Source: CAVZXS01 sp963779325
Lineage (GTDB): Bacteria; Bacteroidota; Bacteroidia; Chitinophagales; Chitinophagaceae
DNA: 64,000 bases
Assembly (NCBI GenBank): GCA_963779325.1
Contig: CAVZXS010000011.1
Location: 124,001-188,000, forward strand
Direction: 5' to 3'
Position numbers and translations under genes: made by a program. Of this stretch, positions 1 to 7,892 are shown piece by piece; the first letter of the stretch is position 1; each line of letters starts with the position of its first letter. The notes under the pieces were generated by a model. It was not told where the DNA came from. It made no database searches and was given only the letters and a program-made list of their open reading frames with translations.

Positions 1-1
1 C

Positions 2-349
2 GGGTTATTAGATATGCCGTATGTATCATTGGCTACAAAATTTGATTTAGCGGGTACAACAGCCACCATCAGCAGGGAAATTGAAGGCGGCGAAGAGGTT
101 TGCGAAGTTAGCCTGCCCGTAGTTGTTAGTTGTCAAAAAGGTATGGCCGAACAACGTATACCGAATATGAAAGGCATTATGGGCGCCCGCACAAAACCAT
201 TGAAAGTTGTAGTACCCGCTGCGGCGGACGCATTAACAAGCATAGCAAATTTTGAATTACCTCCTGCAAAAGCCGGAGTGAAATTAGTAGCAGCCGATAA
301 TGTACCCGAATTAATTCGGTTGTTACACGAAGAAGCGAAAGTTTTTTAG
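2..349 (+). CDS. etfB: Electron transfer flavoprotein beta subunit, C-terminal part
   Basis: The reading frame is already open at base 2 and runs into the window, so this is the C-terminal third of a longer protein; the ATG at 14 is internal. The residues LPYVSLATK-like start, the EGGEEVCEVSLP stretch and the NMKGIMGARTKPL segment are characteristic of EtfB, which binds AMP and, with EtfA, passes electrons from acyl-CoA dehydrogenases to the quinone pool. EtfA follows on the same strand, as expected for the heterodimer. The gap to etfA (169 bp) is unusually wide and filled with repeat sequence. Confidence 0.93.
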   Translation, partial: GLLDMPYVSLATKFDLAGTTATISREIEGGEEVCEVSLPVVVSCQKGMAEQRIPNMKGIMGARTKPLKVVVPAAADALTSIANFELPPAKAGVKLVAADNVPELIRLLHEEAKVF

Positions 350-518
350 GAACCCCCTGTCCCCTTCCCGAAAAATCGGGATGTTCCAAAAGGGGGACTA
401 TGGTGCGTACATTCTTTTTTATCATCAAGATCTTTTACAAATAATTTTTTAATAAAAAAACATCCTCAAAGAGAGAACTGTATCTGAGTTCCCCTTTAGG
501 GGATAGGGGCTTTAAATT
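350..518. repeat. Palindromic repeat-filled gap between etfB and etfA
   Basis: The arm CCCCTGTCCCC near 353 can pair with GGGGATAGGGG near 498-508; a second internal hairpin (CCCG AAAAAT CGGG) lies near 376-391. The right arm CCCCTTTAGGGGATAGGGG is nearly identical to the one inside the mobile repeat at 3840-3968, so this looks like a member of a dispersed repeat type. No gene is seen here. Confidence 0.6.
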
Positions 519-1481
519 ATGATATTAGTATTTATCGATCAGGCTGATGGCCACGTTAAAAAATCTTCTTTGGAAGCATTAACCTACGGTGCGGATTTGG
601 CTAAACAAATGGGTACGACTGCTGAAGCAATCTTGCTTGGTACGGTTACCGATGATGTTGCCTCTTTGGGAAAATATGGTGTAAGTAAAATTCATCATGC
701 AGCCAATGAAGCATTTAATCATTTGGATGCGCAAGTATTTACCAAAGTAATAGCAGAAGCTGCAGGTGCTGCCGGCGCAACAGTTATTGTGTTATCAAAT
801 AATGTAAGCGGCAAAGCCATCGCTGCCGGATTATCTGCACGGTTAAAAGCCGGTTTGATAAGCGGCGCTATCGCTCTGCCCGATACAACCACGGGTTTTG
901 TAACCAAGAAAGGTGTATTCAGCGGAAAAGCATTTGTAAACGTAAGTGTAAATACAGCCGTAAAAATTATTGCATTACAACCCAATTCGTATAAAACAAC
1001 TGCCGGCGAAGGAACAGCATCAGTAGTTGCTTTAGCGGCAAGCGCTGATAATGTAAAAATAAAAGTAACGGCAACAAATAAAATAACCGGGCAGGTGCCG
1101 CTGAGCGAGGCTGAATTAGTAGTAAGCGGCGGCCGCGGACTGAAAGGACCTGAAAACTGGGGTATGATAGAAGAATTGGCCAAACTATTAGGTGCAGCCA
1201 CGGCTTGCAGCCGGGCAGTGGCCGATGCGCATTGGCGTCCACATCATGAGCATGTGGGACAAACAGGTGGCGCCGTTGCTCCCAATCTTTATCTTGCTAT
1301 CGGTATATCAGGCGCTATTCAGCATCTGGCAGGCGTAAACAGAAGTAAAGTAATTGTGGTAATTAATAAAGATCCCGAAGCTCCTTTCTTTAAAGCAGCA
1401 AATTACGGTATTGTGGGCGATGCTTTTGAAGTAGTGCCGCAAATGATAGAAGCGGTGAAAAAGCTGAAAGGAGTAGCTTAA
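519..1481 (+). CDS. etfA: Electron transfer flavoprotein alpha subunit
   Basis: EtfA carries the FAD of the ETF heterodimer, which takes electrons from fatty-acid and amino-acid oxidation dehydrogenases in the cytoplasm. The 320-residue length matches the family. The N-terminal half (about 1-190) is the ETF fold; the C-terminal FAD domain shows SGGRGLK (203-209) and QTGGAVAPNLYLAIGISGA (about 249-267), the classic FAD contact segments. Start ATG follows an A/T-rich leader left by the repeat. A good rho-independent terminator follows. Expected to be co-expressed with etfB unless the intervening repeats interrupt transcription. Confidence 0.95.
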   Translation: MILVFIDQADGHVKKSSLEALTYGADLAKQMGTTAEAILLGTVTDDVASLGKYGVSKIHHAANEAFNHLDAQVFTKVIAEAAGAAGATVIVLSNNVSGKAIAAGLSARLKAGLISGAIALPDTTTGFVTKKGVFSGKAFVNVSVNTAVKIIALQPNSYKTTAGEGTASVVALAASADNVKIKVTATNKITGQVPLSEAELVVSGGRGLKGPENWGMIEELAKLLGAATACSRAVADAHWRPHHEHVGQTGGAVAPNLYLAIGISGAIQHLAGVNRSKVIVVINKDPEAPFFKAANYGIVGDAFEVVPQMIEAVKKLKGVA

Positions 1482-1507
1482 AACTCACAATAGAAAAATG
1501 TATATTA

Positions 1508-1541
1508 AAGCCAAATGAACTAATTTCATTTGGCTTTTTAA
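1508..1541 (+). terminator. Rho-independent terminator after etfA
   Basis: Perfect stem AAAGCCAAATGA / TCATTTGGCTTT with a short loop and a following T-run ends 60 bp after the etfA stop codon. Confidence 0.8.
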
Positions 1542-1620
1542 ATTTTAAAGGAAAACACTGATTTCCAATTACAGAAGACTATCTTTTTTAAATCAAAATC
1601 CTTAGTTTCGTATTGTCTTT

Positions 1621-2214
1621 ATGAAGAAAATAGAACTGGAAATAGTAGCCCTTTCGCACAGCATTACCCAAACGCATTCCTATGCCGTGGTACTGGGCGA
1701 GGTAAACGGTCTTCGCCGCCTGCCGATTGTTATCGGCGGCTTTGAAGCGCAGGCTATTGCCGTGGCATTGGAAAAAATGCAGCCCAGCCGCCCCTTGACA
1801 CATGATTTAATGAAAAACTTCATGACGGCCTTTAACCTCGACCTGCACGAAATTATTATCTGCGATTTGCAGGAAGGCATTTTTTATTCCAAATTGCTTT
1901 GCTCATCTGAAAATGATACGGTGGAAATAGACAGCCGCACCTCCGATGCGTTGGCATTGGCGGTACGTTTTGGTTGCCCGGTTTATACATACGAAAATAT
2001 ATTGGACAGCGCCGGTATACTGATGGAAGAAAGCGGCGAGCCCAAAAAGAAAAAGCAGGAAGTATCGGTAGAACATGAAAACCCGGCCAATGAAGATTTA
2101 AAAACCATGAGCCTTGATGATTTAAATAACTTACTCAATAATGTGCTGGAACAGGAAGACTACATAAGGGCCATTGCCATACGGGATGAAATAAATAATA
2201 GAAGAAAAAGGTAA
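1621..2214 (+). CDS. Bifunctional nuclease family protein (DUF151) with UVR motif
   Basis: Residues 1-130 form a DUF151/BFN domain (RRLPIVIGGFEAQAIA near 32-47 and the SRTSDALALAVRFGCPVY segment near 104-121), a family with reported RNase/DNase activity. After a charged linker, residues about 160-195 form a UvrB/UvrC-type helical hairpin (LEQEDYIRAIAIRDEINNR). This DUF151 plus UVR arrangement is common in Bacteroidota. A TAGTTTCG box (near 1603) resembles the -7 promoter element. The stop codon sits 3 bp before ispE, so the two are likely co-transcribed. Physiological role is not established. Confidence 0.85.
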   Translation: MKKIELEIVALSHSITQTHSYAVVLGEVNGLRRLPIVIGGFEAQAIAVALEKMQPSRPLTHDLMKNFMTAFNLDLHEIIICDLQEGIFYSKLLCSSENDTVEIDSRTSDALALAVRFGCPVYTYENILDSAGILMEESGEPKKKKQEVSVEHENPANEDLKTMSLDDLNNLLNNVLEQEDYIRAIAIRDEINNRRKR

Positions 2215-2217
2215 TGG

Positions 2218-3030
2218 ATGATTTCCTTCCCCAACTGTAAAATAAATTCAGGCTTACACATTCTTAGCAAAAGAGAAGACGGGTTTCATAATTTAGCAAC
2301 TTTTTTTTATCCGCTTCCTTTACATGATGCGCTGGAAATTATACAAGCCAAAAAAACGGTGTTCACCAATTCAGGCTTACCCGTTCCCGGCAATGCGAAT
2401 GATAATATTTGCCTGAAAGCATATCAATTACTTAAAAAAGATTTTGCCGAATTACCGCCGGTAAAAATTCATTTACACAAAACAATACCCATGGGCGCCG
2501 GTTTGGGCGGCGGCAGCGCCGACGGGGCATTTACCTTAAAATTGCTTAACGAAAAATTCGATCTCGGCTTATCAACTGATCAACTGATCAACTATGCGCT
2601 ACAGTTGGGCAGCGATTGCCCTTTTTTTATTGTAAACAAACCCTCTATGGCAACCGGCCGCGGAGAAATTTTAGAACCGTTGCCAATTGATTTATCGGCT
2701 TACAAATTCGTTATCGTTAACCCGGGTATTCATATAAATACAGGTTGGGCTTTTTCTCAAATTACTCCTGCCTTTCCTGAAAAATCAATTGCTGCAATTA
2801 TTACGCAACCCGTTGAAAAATGGAAAGAGGAATTAAAAAATGATTTTGAAGAACCCGTTTTCAAAAATCATTCTGAAATAAAAAGCATTAAAGAAGAACT
2901 GTATAAACAAGGCGCCGTCTACGCATCAATGAGCGGCAGCGGAAGTACGGTATATGGCATTTTTAAAAAAGAAATTGAATTGTCTTTTAATTTCCCCGCA
3001 CATTATTTTGTTAAAGAATTACACAGCTAA
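2218..3030 (+). CDS. ispE: 4-diphosphocytidyl-2-C-methyl-D-erythritol kinase
   Basis: Catalyses the ATP-dependent phosphorylation step of the non-mevalonate isoprenoid pathway. A GHMP kinase of 270 residues: N-terminal FPNCKINSGLHI matches the IspE substrate-binding start, PMGAGLGGGSADGA (91-104) is the phosphate-binding loop, and SMSGSGSTVYGIF near the C-terminus is GHMP motif 3. The ATG at 2218 is chosen because it begins directly at the conserved N-terminus. The gene follows the DUF151 gene with 3 bp between them and overlaps the convergent VOC gene tail to tail by 12 bp. Confidence 0.95.
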   Translation: MISFPNCKINSGLHILSKREDGFHNLATFFYPLPLHDALEIIQAKKTVFTNSGLPVPGNANDNICLKAYQLLKKDFAELPPVKIHLHKTIPMGAGLGGGSADGAFTLKLLNEKFDLGLSTDQLINYALQLGSDCPFFIVNKPSMATGRGEILEPLPIDLSAYKFVIVNPGIHINTGWAFSQITPAFPEKSIAAIITQPVEKWKEELKNDFEEPVFKNHSEIKSIKEELYKQGAVYASMSGSGSTVYGIFKKEIELSFNFPAHYFVKELHS

Positions 3031-3504
3031 TTTCAGCAAGGCTTCTATATCCAATCTTTCCGTTACCATTTGCAAATTACCGTCGGCATCTACGGGCCAT
3101 GTGTCTTTTGGTTTGTCCCAATATAATTCTACGCCGTTACCGTCAGGGTCATCTAAATAAACAGCTAATGAAACACCATGATCGGATGCTCCGGTTAAAG
3201 GGTAACCCGATTGCAACAATCTTTTTACAATAACGGCAAGGTCTTTTTGTTCGGGGTAAAGTATGGCGGTATGAAATAAACCCGTAGCTTTTTTATCAGG
3301 AGGCTGACCGTTTTTACTGTACCAGGTATTCAACCCGATATGGTGATGATAACCGCCCGCCGAAATAAAAACCGCACTGTCGCCGTATCGCTGCGTTATT
3401 TCAAAACCCAATAAACCCTGATAAAAAGCCAGCGCTTTCTCAATATCAGCCACTTTTAAATGCACATGCCCGATTCTTGTTTGTGGTGGTATTTTATATT
3501 CCAT
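3019..3504 (-). CDS. VOC family (glyoxalase/dioxygenase superfamily) protein
   Basis: A single-domain vicinal-oxygen-chelate protein of 161 residues. The sequence HVHLKVADIEKALAFYQGLLGF near the N-terminus and the C-terminal DDPDGNGVELYWDKP are the two paired beta-alpha-beta-beta-beta modules; candidate metal ligands are the first His, the His in the HHHIGLN region and the Glu of VELYWD. Related proteins are often annotated as catechol-2,3-dioxygenase-like or glyoxalase; substrate cannot be told from sequence. Convergent with ispE and overlapping its 3' end. Confidence 0.85.
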   Translation of the reverse strand: MEYKIPPQTRIGHVHLKVADIEKALAFYQGLLGFEITQRYGDSAVFISAGGYHHHIGLNTWYSKNGQPPDKKATGLFHTAILYPEQKDLAVIVKRLLQSGYPLTGASDHGVSLAVYLDDPDGNGVELYWDKPKDTWPVDADGNLQMVTERLDIEALLKLAV

Positions 3505-3601
3505 GATTTGTTAGGTTAATAATTATTTTGAGTTTCCCGAATGAGTTAAATTCCACTTATTCAAACTTGTTTATTTATCTCTGCCTGCGGGCAAGCTCTA
3601 A

Positions 3602-3705
3602 AACCTTAGTAGAAAAATATCAAATACCGTCTCCCAAACCTTATTATCTTATTTTATTTGAGAATAAGGTTGAATAATTAGTGCAATTTCATTTCTACTA
3701 AGGTT
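3602..3705. repeat. 104-bp nested palindromic element
   Basis: Perfect 14-bp outer arms AACCTTAGTAGAAA (3602-3615) and TTTCTACTAAGGTT (3692-3705) enclose an inner imperfect pair, AACCTTATTATC and GAGAATAAGGTT. The inner arms echo the outer AACCTTA, giving a stacked hairpin. No clear flanking direct repeat. Confidence 0.7.
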
Positions 3706-3831
3706 ACAATAACACTAATTTAATTTCTGCTCAACTGAATCGCCCGGAGCACCTTGAATCAGGCAGGGTTGTTAAAATCGTTTTGCTTAACAGATAATAA
3801 AACTAATATCTTTTAGGCGCTTCAAAAAAGA

Positions 3832-3976
3832 ATCAGCACGGGTGCATTCCAAATTGTCGCAGGCTTCATTTCGCGGAGGCCCCCATCCCCTGAAGGGGAG
3901 CCACAGTTTTAAAGTTTGATATTCCCCTTAAGGGGATAGGGGCAAAAGCGACAATTTGAAATGCACCCATCAGCAC
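3832..3976. mobile_element. MITE-like element 1, with 8-bp target duplication
   Basis: The element spans 3840-3968. Its ends GGGTGCATTCCAAATTGTCG (3840-3859) and the reverse complement at 3949-3968 differ at one base. It is flanked on both sides by ATCAGCAC (3832-3839 and 3969-3976), the mark of a transposition. The interior holds two further palindromes (CCCCTGAAGGGG and CCCCTTAAGGGGATAGGGG) and no coding sequence, so it would need a transposase in trans. Same ends occur at 20110 and 48624. Confidence 0.82.
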
Positions 3977-4172
3977 TTCCCGCTTTTTCGTCTAAAATAA
4001 AAATACTAACTTGCGTCAAATTTCAGACAATCCAACGGAATCTACACATATCATTTTTTTTGCAAAAGAACCTTGATTTACTCAATCATCGAGGTTAAGC
4101 CCTTACGCCCCCTTTAGTTGAGGGATTAATTCACGTTTTCACCATTTCAATTTTCTTTTTAATAAACTTTTT

Positions 4173-5408
4173 ATGCAAACAGTTACCACGATGTCTGAAA
4201 AGACGGAACAATATTTACACATAGAGGAGCAATACAGTGCTCATAATTATCATCCGCTGCCGGTAGTATTAAATCGCGGTGAAGGTGTTTTTTTGTACGA
4301 TGTAGACGGCAAACGCTATTTCGATTTTTTAAGCGGCTACTCGGCCGTTAACCAAGGGCATTGCCATCCGAAAATTATTAAAGCATTAATTGACCAGGCA
4401 CAAAAATTAACCCTGACCAGTCGTGCATTTCACAGCAATTTACTGGGAGAATTTGCAAAATATATTACCGACTATTTCGGATATGACAAAGTATTGCCGA
4501 TGAATACCGGCGTAGAAGCCGTGGAAACCGGTATTAAACTTTGTCGCCGTTGGGGATACGCCGTAAAAGGCATTGAAGAAAATAAAGCAAAAATTATTGT
4601 TTGCAGTCATAATTTTCACGGAAGAACATCTACGGTTATTTCCTTCAGCAGCGATCCGGGTTCATATACAAAGTTTGGTCCTTATATGCCCGGTTTTGAA
4701 ATTATTCCTTTTAATGATCTCAAGGCTTTATCCGCAGCAGTAGCAGATAAAAATGTTGCGGGGTTTTTATTTGAACCCATACAGGGCGAAGCCGGTGTGG
4801 TAGTGCCTGATGAAGGTTATATATCCAATGCAAAACAAATTTGCGAAGAAGCCAATGTATTATTTATTGCTGATGAAATACAAACGGGGCTTGCCCGTAC
4901 AGGTAAAATGCTGGCCTGCGATCATGAAAATGTAAAACCGGATATTTTATTATTGGGCAAAGCATTGAGCGGCGGTGTAATACCCGTAAGCGCTGTACTG
5001 GCCGATGATGAAATAATGATGCTGATAAAACCGGGCGAACACGGAAGTACATACGGCGGTAACCCGTTGGCCTGCGCAGTAGCTATAGCGGCCTTACAAG
5101 TTTTAAAAGAAGAAAACTTAGCAGCCAATGCCCAAGCGATGGGTAATTTATTAAGAACAGAGATTCAAAAATTAAATTCGCAGCATATAAAATTAGTAAG
5201 AGGCAAAGGTTTATTAAATGCGATTGTTATTCAGCACAGCAACCCTGATGCCGCTTGGGAGCTTTGTTTGCAATTAAAAGAAAACGGTTTGCTGGCCAAA
5301 CCTACGCATGGTGATAAAATAAGATTTGCGCCGCCATTAATTATTACCAAAGAACAGTTGTTGGAGTGCGTGGAGATTATAAAAAAATCTTTATCTTGTT
5401 TGGATTAA
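4173..5408 (+). CDS. rocD: Ornithine--oxo-acid transaminase
   Basis: Transfers the delta-amino group of ornithine to 2-oxoglutarate, giving glutamate semialdehyde, in arginine catabolism or proline synthesis. A class III PLP aminotransferase of 411 residues: NTGVEAVETGIKL (111-123), FLFEPIQGEAGV (198-209), ADEIQTGLARTG (233-244, Asp234 contacts the PLP nitrogen) and Lys263 in LLGKALSGG, the Schiff-base lysine. The VETGIKLCRRWGY and SRAFH segments favour ornithine aminotransferase over acetylornithine aminotransferase. An ATG at 4191 is an alternative start six codons in. Confidence 0.93.
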   Translation: MQTVTTMSEKTEQYLHIEEQYSAHNYHPLPVVLNRGEGVFLYDVDGKRYFDFLSGYSAVNQGHCHPKIIKALIDQAQKLTLTSRAFHSNLLGEFAKYITDYFGYDKVLPMNTGVEAVETGIKLCRRWGYAVKGIEENKAKIIVCSHNFHGRTSTVISFSSDPGSYTKFGPYMPGFEIIPFNDLKALSAAVADKNVAGFLFEPIQGEAGVVVPDEGYISNAKQICEEANVLFIADEIQTGLARTGKMLACDHENVKPDILLLGKALSGGVIPVSAVLADDEIMMLIKPGEHGSTYGGNPLACAVAIAALQVLKEENLAANAQAMGNLLRTEIQKLNSQHIKLVRGKGLLNAIVIQHSNPDAAWELCLQLKENGLLAKPTHGDKIRFAPPLIITKEQLLECVEIIKKSLSCLD

Positions 5409-5489
5409 GAAGCAACTTTAAAATGGTTTCATAAGGTTACTCTATTACCATTAGTGGTTGTAGGGAACGCCAACCTTAGCGGGCTGCCA

Positions 5490-5511
5490 CTGTTGGCGTC
5501 CTCGCCAACAG
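5490..5511. repeat. Hairpin upstream of VIT gene
   Basis: CTGTTGGCG TCCT CGCCAACAG is a perfect 9-bp stem lying between rocD and the VIT gene; with the nearby GAACGCCAACC it looks like part of a short dispersed repeat. It may also act as a weak terminator for rocD, but there is no T-run. Confidence 0.55.
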
Positions 5512-5552
5512 CAAAAAAGGAAAGCATACGATTCATCAAACAAGAAACTAAA

Positions 5553-6263
5553 ATGGATACACATCTTCATCACGATCATCATATAGAATCTCATTTGAAA
5601 AGCAGCGACCTGCTGCGGGATGTTGTAATTGGCATGAGTGATGGATTGACTGTTCCATTTGCATTAGCTGCGGGATTGAGCGGCGCGGTAAATTCTACTT
5701 CCATTATTGTTATTGCGGGTATTGCCGAAGTATGTGCCGGTTCCATCGCTATGGGATTGGGCGGTTATTTGTCGGGCAAAACAGAACAGGATCATTATGC
5801 CAATGAATTGAAAAGAGAATACGATGAAGTAGAACGGGTACCTGAAAGAGAAAAACTGGAAGTAAAAGAATTTTTCGCCAATATAGGATTGAGTGAAGAC
5901 ATGCAACATAAGGCAACTGAAGAAATTTCGAAAGATAAAAAACAGTGGGTAGATTTTATGATGAAGTATGAATTGGGATTGGATAAGCCTGATCCGAGGA
6001 GAGCCCACAAATCTGCGTTGAATATCGGTTTATCCTATGTTGTCGGCGGACTTGTACCGTTAAGTCCGTATTTTTTTACCGATTCCCCTATTGAAGGTTT
6101 GAAATATTCTTCATTGGTAACATTGATCTGTCTTTTTGTTTTTGGTTATTTTAAAAGTAAGATCACGGGTGTTAATCCCTGGTTGGGCGCCTTACGCGTT
6201 ATGCTGATTGGCGCCGCTGCTGCAGGTGCTGCATTTGGTGTAGCTAAATTGTTTGAAGCATAA
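5553..6263 (+). CDS. VIT1/CCC1 family transporter
   Basis: A membrane protein of the VIT1/CCC1 family, which exports or stores Fe2+ or Mn2+. The protein begins MDTHLHHDHHIESHLK, a His-rich tip, then DVVIGMSDGLTVPFALAAGL (TM1, family signature), a second TM with AGIAEVCAGSIAMGLGGYLS, a charged cytoplasmic metal-binding helix pair (YANELKREYDEVERVPERE), and three more TM segments, ending at 236 residues. An upstream ATG at 5454 would add 33 residues read through a hairpin repeat and is rejected. The gene follows rocD on the same strand. Confidence 0.9.
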   Translation: MDTHLHHDHHIESHLKSSDLLRDVVIGMSDGLTVPFALAAGLSGAVNSTSIIVIAGIAEVCAGSIAMGLGGYLSGKTEQDHYANELKREYDEVERVPEREKLEVKEFFANIGLSEDMQHKATEEISKDKKQWVDFMMKYELGLDKPDPRRAHKSALNIGLSYVVGGLVPLSPYFFTDSPIEGLKYSSLVTLICLFVFGYFKSKITGVNPWLGALRVMLIGAAAAGAAFGVAKLFEA

Positions 6264-6298
6264 GAAAATACATTTTCGATTTACGAACTGCGCTTTTA

Positions 6299-7384
6299 TC
6301 AATTCGATACTTTTCGCATAATAGTTTCAAGAGGCCCGTTCTTAAACCATTTGCTCCAAAGCGTACTGAATATTACGCTTGCCGTAAAAAATAAAATCGC
6401 ATAAATTAAAATATAAATTGGCGATGTGGGTATCTCGTCTTCAAGCAAACCTGAATAATGTTTATTGGTCAGTTTTGCTAAGATTATCATTCCAATTGTA
6501 AGATGAATTACGTAATGTGATAAAGGCATTTGCCCTGTTTTAACCAACGAATTAATAATGCCGGTCTTCGAAAATTTTTCGCCTATAAACATACAAACAG
6601 GTATTACCATTAAAGCAAAGCCGGCGGTAATCATCATAAAAGGCAGGTAAGCCGGAAAATATTCGCTCATTATGTAATAAGTCCAATAGTCGTTGAAGAA
6701 ATCATTTTTTGCTAATAACCTCAGTCCTTTAAAAAGTATAAAAATTGCAAGGCCTGCTAATAATATATTTTTCTTCGTTTTATTGCTTTGCCAATCCAAC
6801 CTGCCGAGCCACATGCCAAGCATAAAATAAGCAAGCCAGGGGAAAATAGAATTCCACCCGTTATAAATTGTATTTCGCAAAAATCCGATTGGTGTCCAAA
6901 AGTCAGCGTACTTAAATGTGCTGAAATCCCAACTTGTTTCAACGGGAATTACAAAAAGTAATAAATGAAAAATTATAATGGCCGCAAGGCCTGTCCATAA
7001 ATAATATTTTTGGGGAACAAAAAGCAGGAATGCCGCAATATGCATATAGCCTCCGTAAAAATGCAGGATATCGCCGGGCCACCAATTATACAGTAATAAA
7101 CCCATTGCAAATAAAAACCACGACCGTTTTAGCACAACTGATTTTAATTTTCCTTTTTCCTCTTTTGCATAGCCGATCCTGTTTGTCATAAGCGAGACAC
7201 TCATGCCGGCAAGTATAATAAAGATGGAAGTTGAATTGCCGATAAAGAGATTTAAAAATCGCCCCAAAAGCGTTGTACTGTCGTTGGTAACAGTAGAGCC
7301 AAAACAAAAATTAAAATTTACAATATACATTCCGAAAATAGCATAAGCCCTTGCTAAATCAAAGCCGATTATTCTTTGCTGCAT
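6299..7384 (-). CDS. DUF418 (YeiB-like) polytopic membrane protein
   Basis: 361 residues with about ten TM segments. The N-terminus RIIGFDLARAYAIFGMYIVN is the start typical of DUF418/HGSNAT-like proteins, and the C-terminal WSKWFKNGPLETIMRK matches the FxxGPLE ending of DUF418. These proteins are related to membrane acyltransferases, but substrate and role are unknown. It lies head to tail with a smaller membrane protein gene (7400-7804), 15 bp apart, so the two probably form an operon. Confidence 0.75.
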   Translation of the reverse strand: MQQRIIGFDLARAYAIFGMYIVNFNFCFGSTVTNDSTTLLGRFLNLFIGNSTSIFIILAGMSVSLMTNRIGYAKEEKGKLKSVVLKRSWFLFAMGLLLYNWWPGDILHFYGGYMHIAAFLLFVPQKYYLWTGLAAIIIFHLLLFVIPVETSWDFSTFKYADFWTPIGFLRNTIYNGWNSIFPWLAYFMLGMWLGRLDWQSNKTKKNILLAGLAIFILFKGLRLLAKNDFFNDYWTYYIMSEYFPAYLPFMMITAGFALMVIPVCMFIGEKFSKTGIINSLVKTGQMPLSHYVIHLTIGMIILAKLTNKHYSGLLEDEIPTSPIYILIYAILFFTASVIFSTLWSKWFKNGPLETIMRKVSN

Positions 7385-7399
7385 ACATTATTTTACTTT

Positions 7400-7804
7400 T
7401 TATTTTGTCGATGAAGAAGATTTATTAATTTCTATACCGGGAAATAATGCACTGATCATCATCAATAAGGAAGATAGCATGATAAGATAAAAACCTGTTT
7501 GTTTTTCAGGGCATTCGCCGGCTGCACAAGCGCCTATGATAAAATAATTACGAATGGCCCAGGAAAGATTCAATCCTCCTATCAGTAAATTCCAACGCTT
7601 GGCCCATATCCTGTTTATCAAACTGAAGAGGATAAAAAATACTACCATTATGAAATGTACATACCCGGGTTTACCAAAATTGGTTCCCGTGGCATCAATT
7701 CCGCTGACGGTAATGCTTTTTGCTTCAATAATTACCCAGGGAGTAAAACAGGAAACGACAAGTAATACAGCGGCAGCAACGCCAATCCATTTCATTCCTC
7801 GCAT
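7400..7804 (-). CDS. Hypothetical four-helix membrane protein
   Basis: 134 residues with about four hydrophobic segments: IGVAAAVLLVVSCFTPWVII, VHFIMVVFFILFSLIN, LLIGGLNLSWAIRNYFII and FYLIMLSSLLMMISALF. The topology, with a soluble loop after helix 1, resembles small uncharacterised Bacteroidota membrane proteins; I do not recognise the family. A Met at codon 4 (7795) is an equally good start. It precedes the DUF418 gene by 15 bp and is divergent from the S9 peptidase gene. Confidence 0.7.
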   Translation of the reverse strand: MRGMKWIGVAAAVLLVVSCFTPWVIIEAKSITVSGIDATGTNFGKPGYVHFIMVVFFILFSLINRIWAKRWNLLIGGLNLSWAIRNYFIIGACAAGECPEKQTGFYLIMLSSLLMMISALFPGIEINKSSSSTK

Positions 7805-7892
7805 AGTTTCGGTTTTTTTGCTAAGGTAGCGATATGTAAGAATGATTCCTTAATTTAGAAAATAGTTTCACCTGATAAACCTCCCCGTTTTT

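Larger units (their letters stand above)
3505..4172. other. Gene-free 668-bp region with two palindromic elements
   Basis: No plausible gene on either strand. The stretch holds the nested palindrome at 3602-3705 and the TIR-bounded mobile repeat at 3840-3968; the remaining AT-rich sequence (3977-4172) should contain the rocD promoter but no convincing TAnnTTTG box is seen. Confidence 0.7.

Noticed and set aside
719..1242. ORFs antisense to etfA
   Set aside because: They mirror the codon pattern of etfA and show no recognisable domain.
5454..5552. A 33-residue extension of the VIT protein
   Set aside because: It is encoded by a hairpin repeat and not conserved in the family start.
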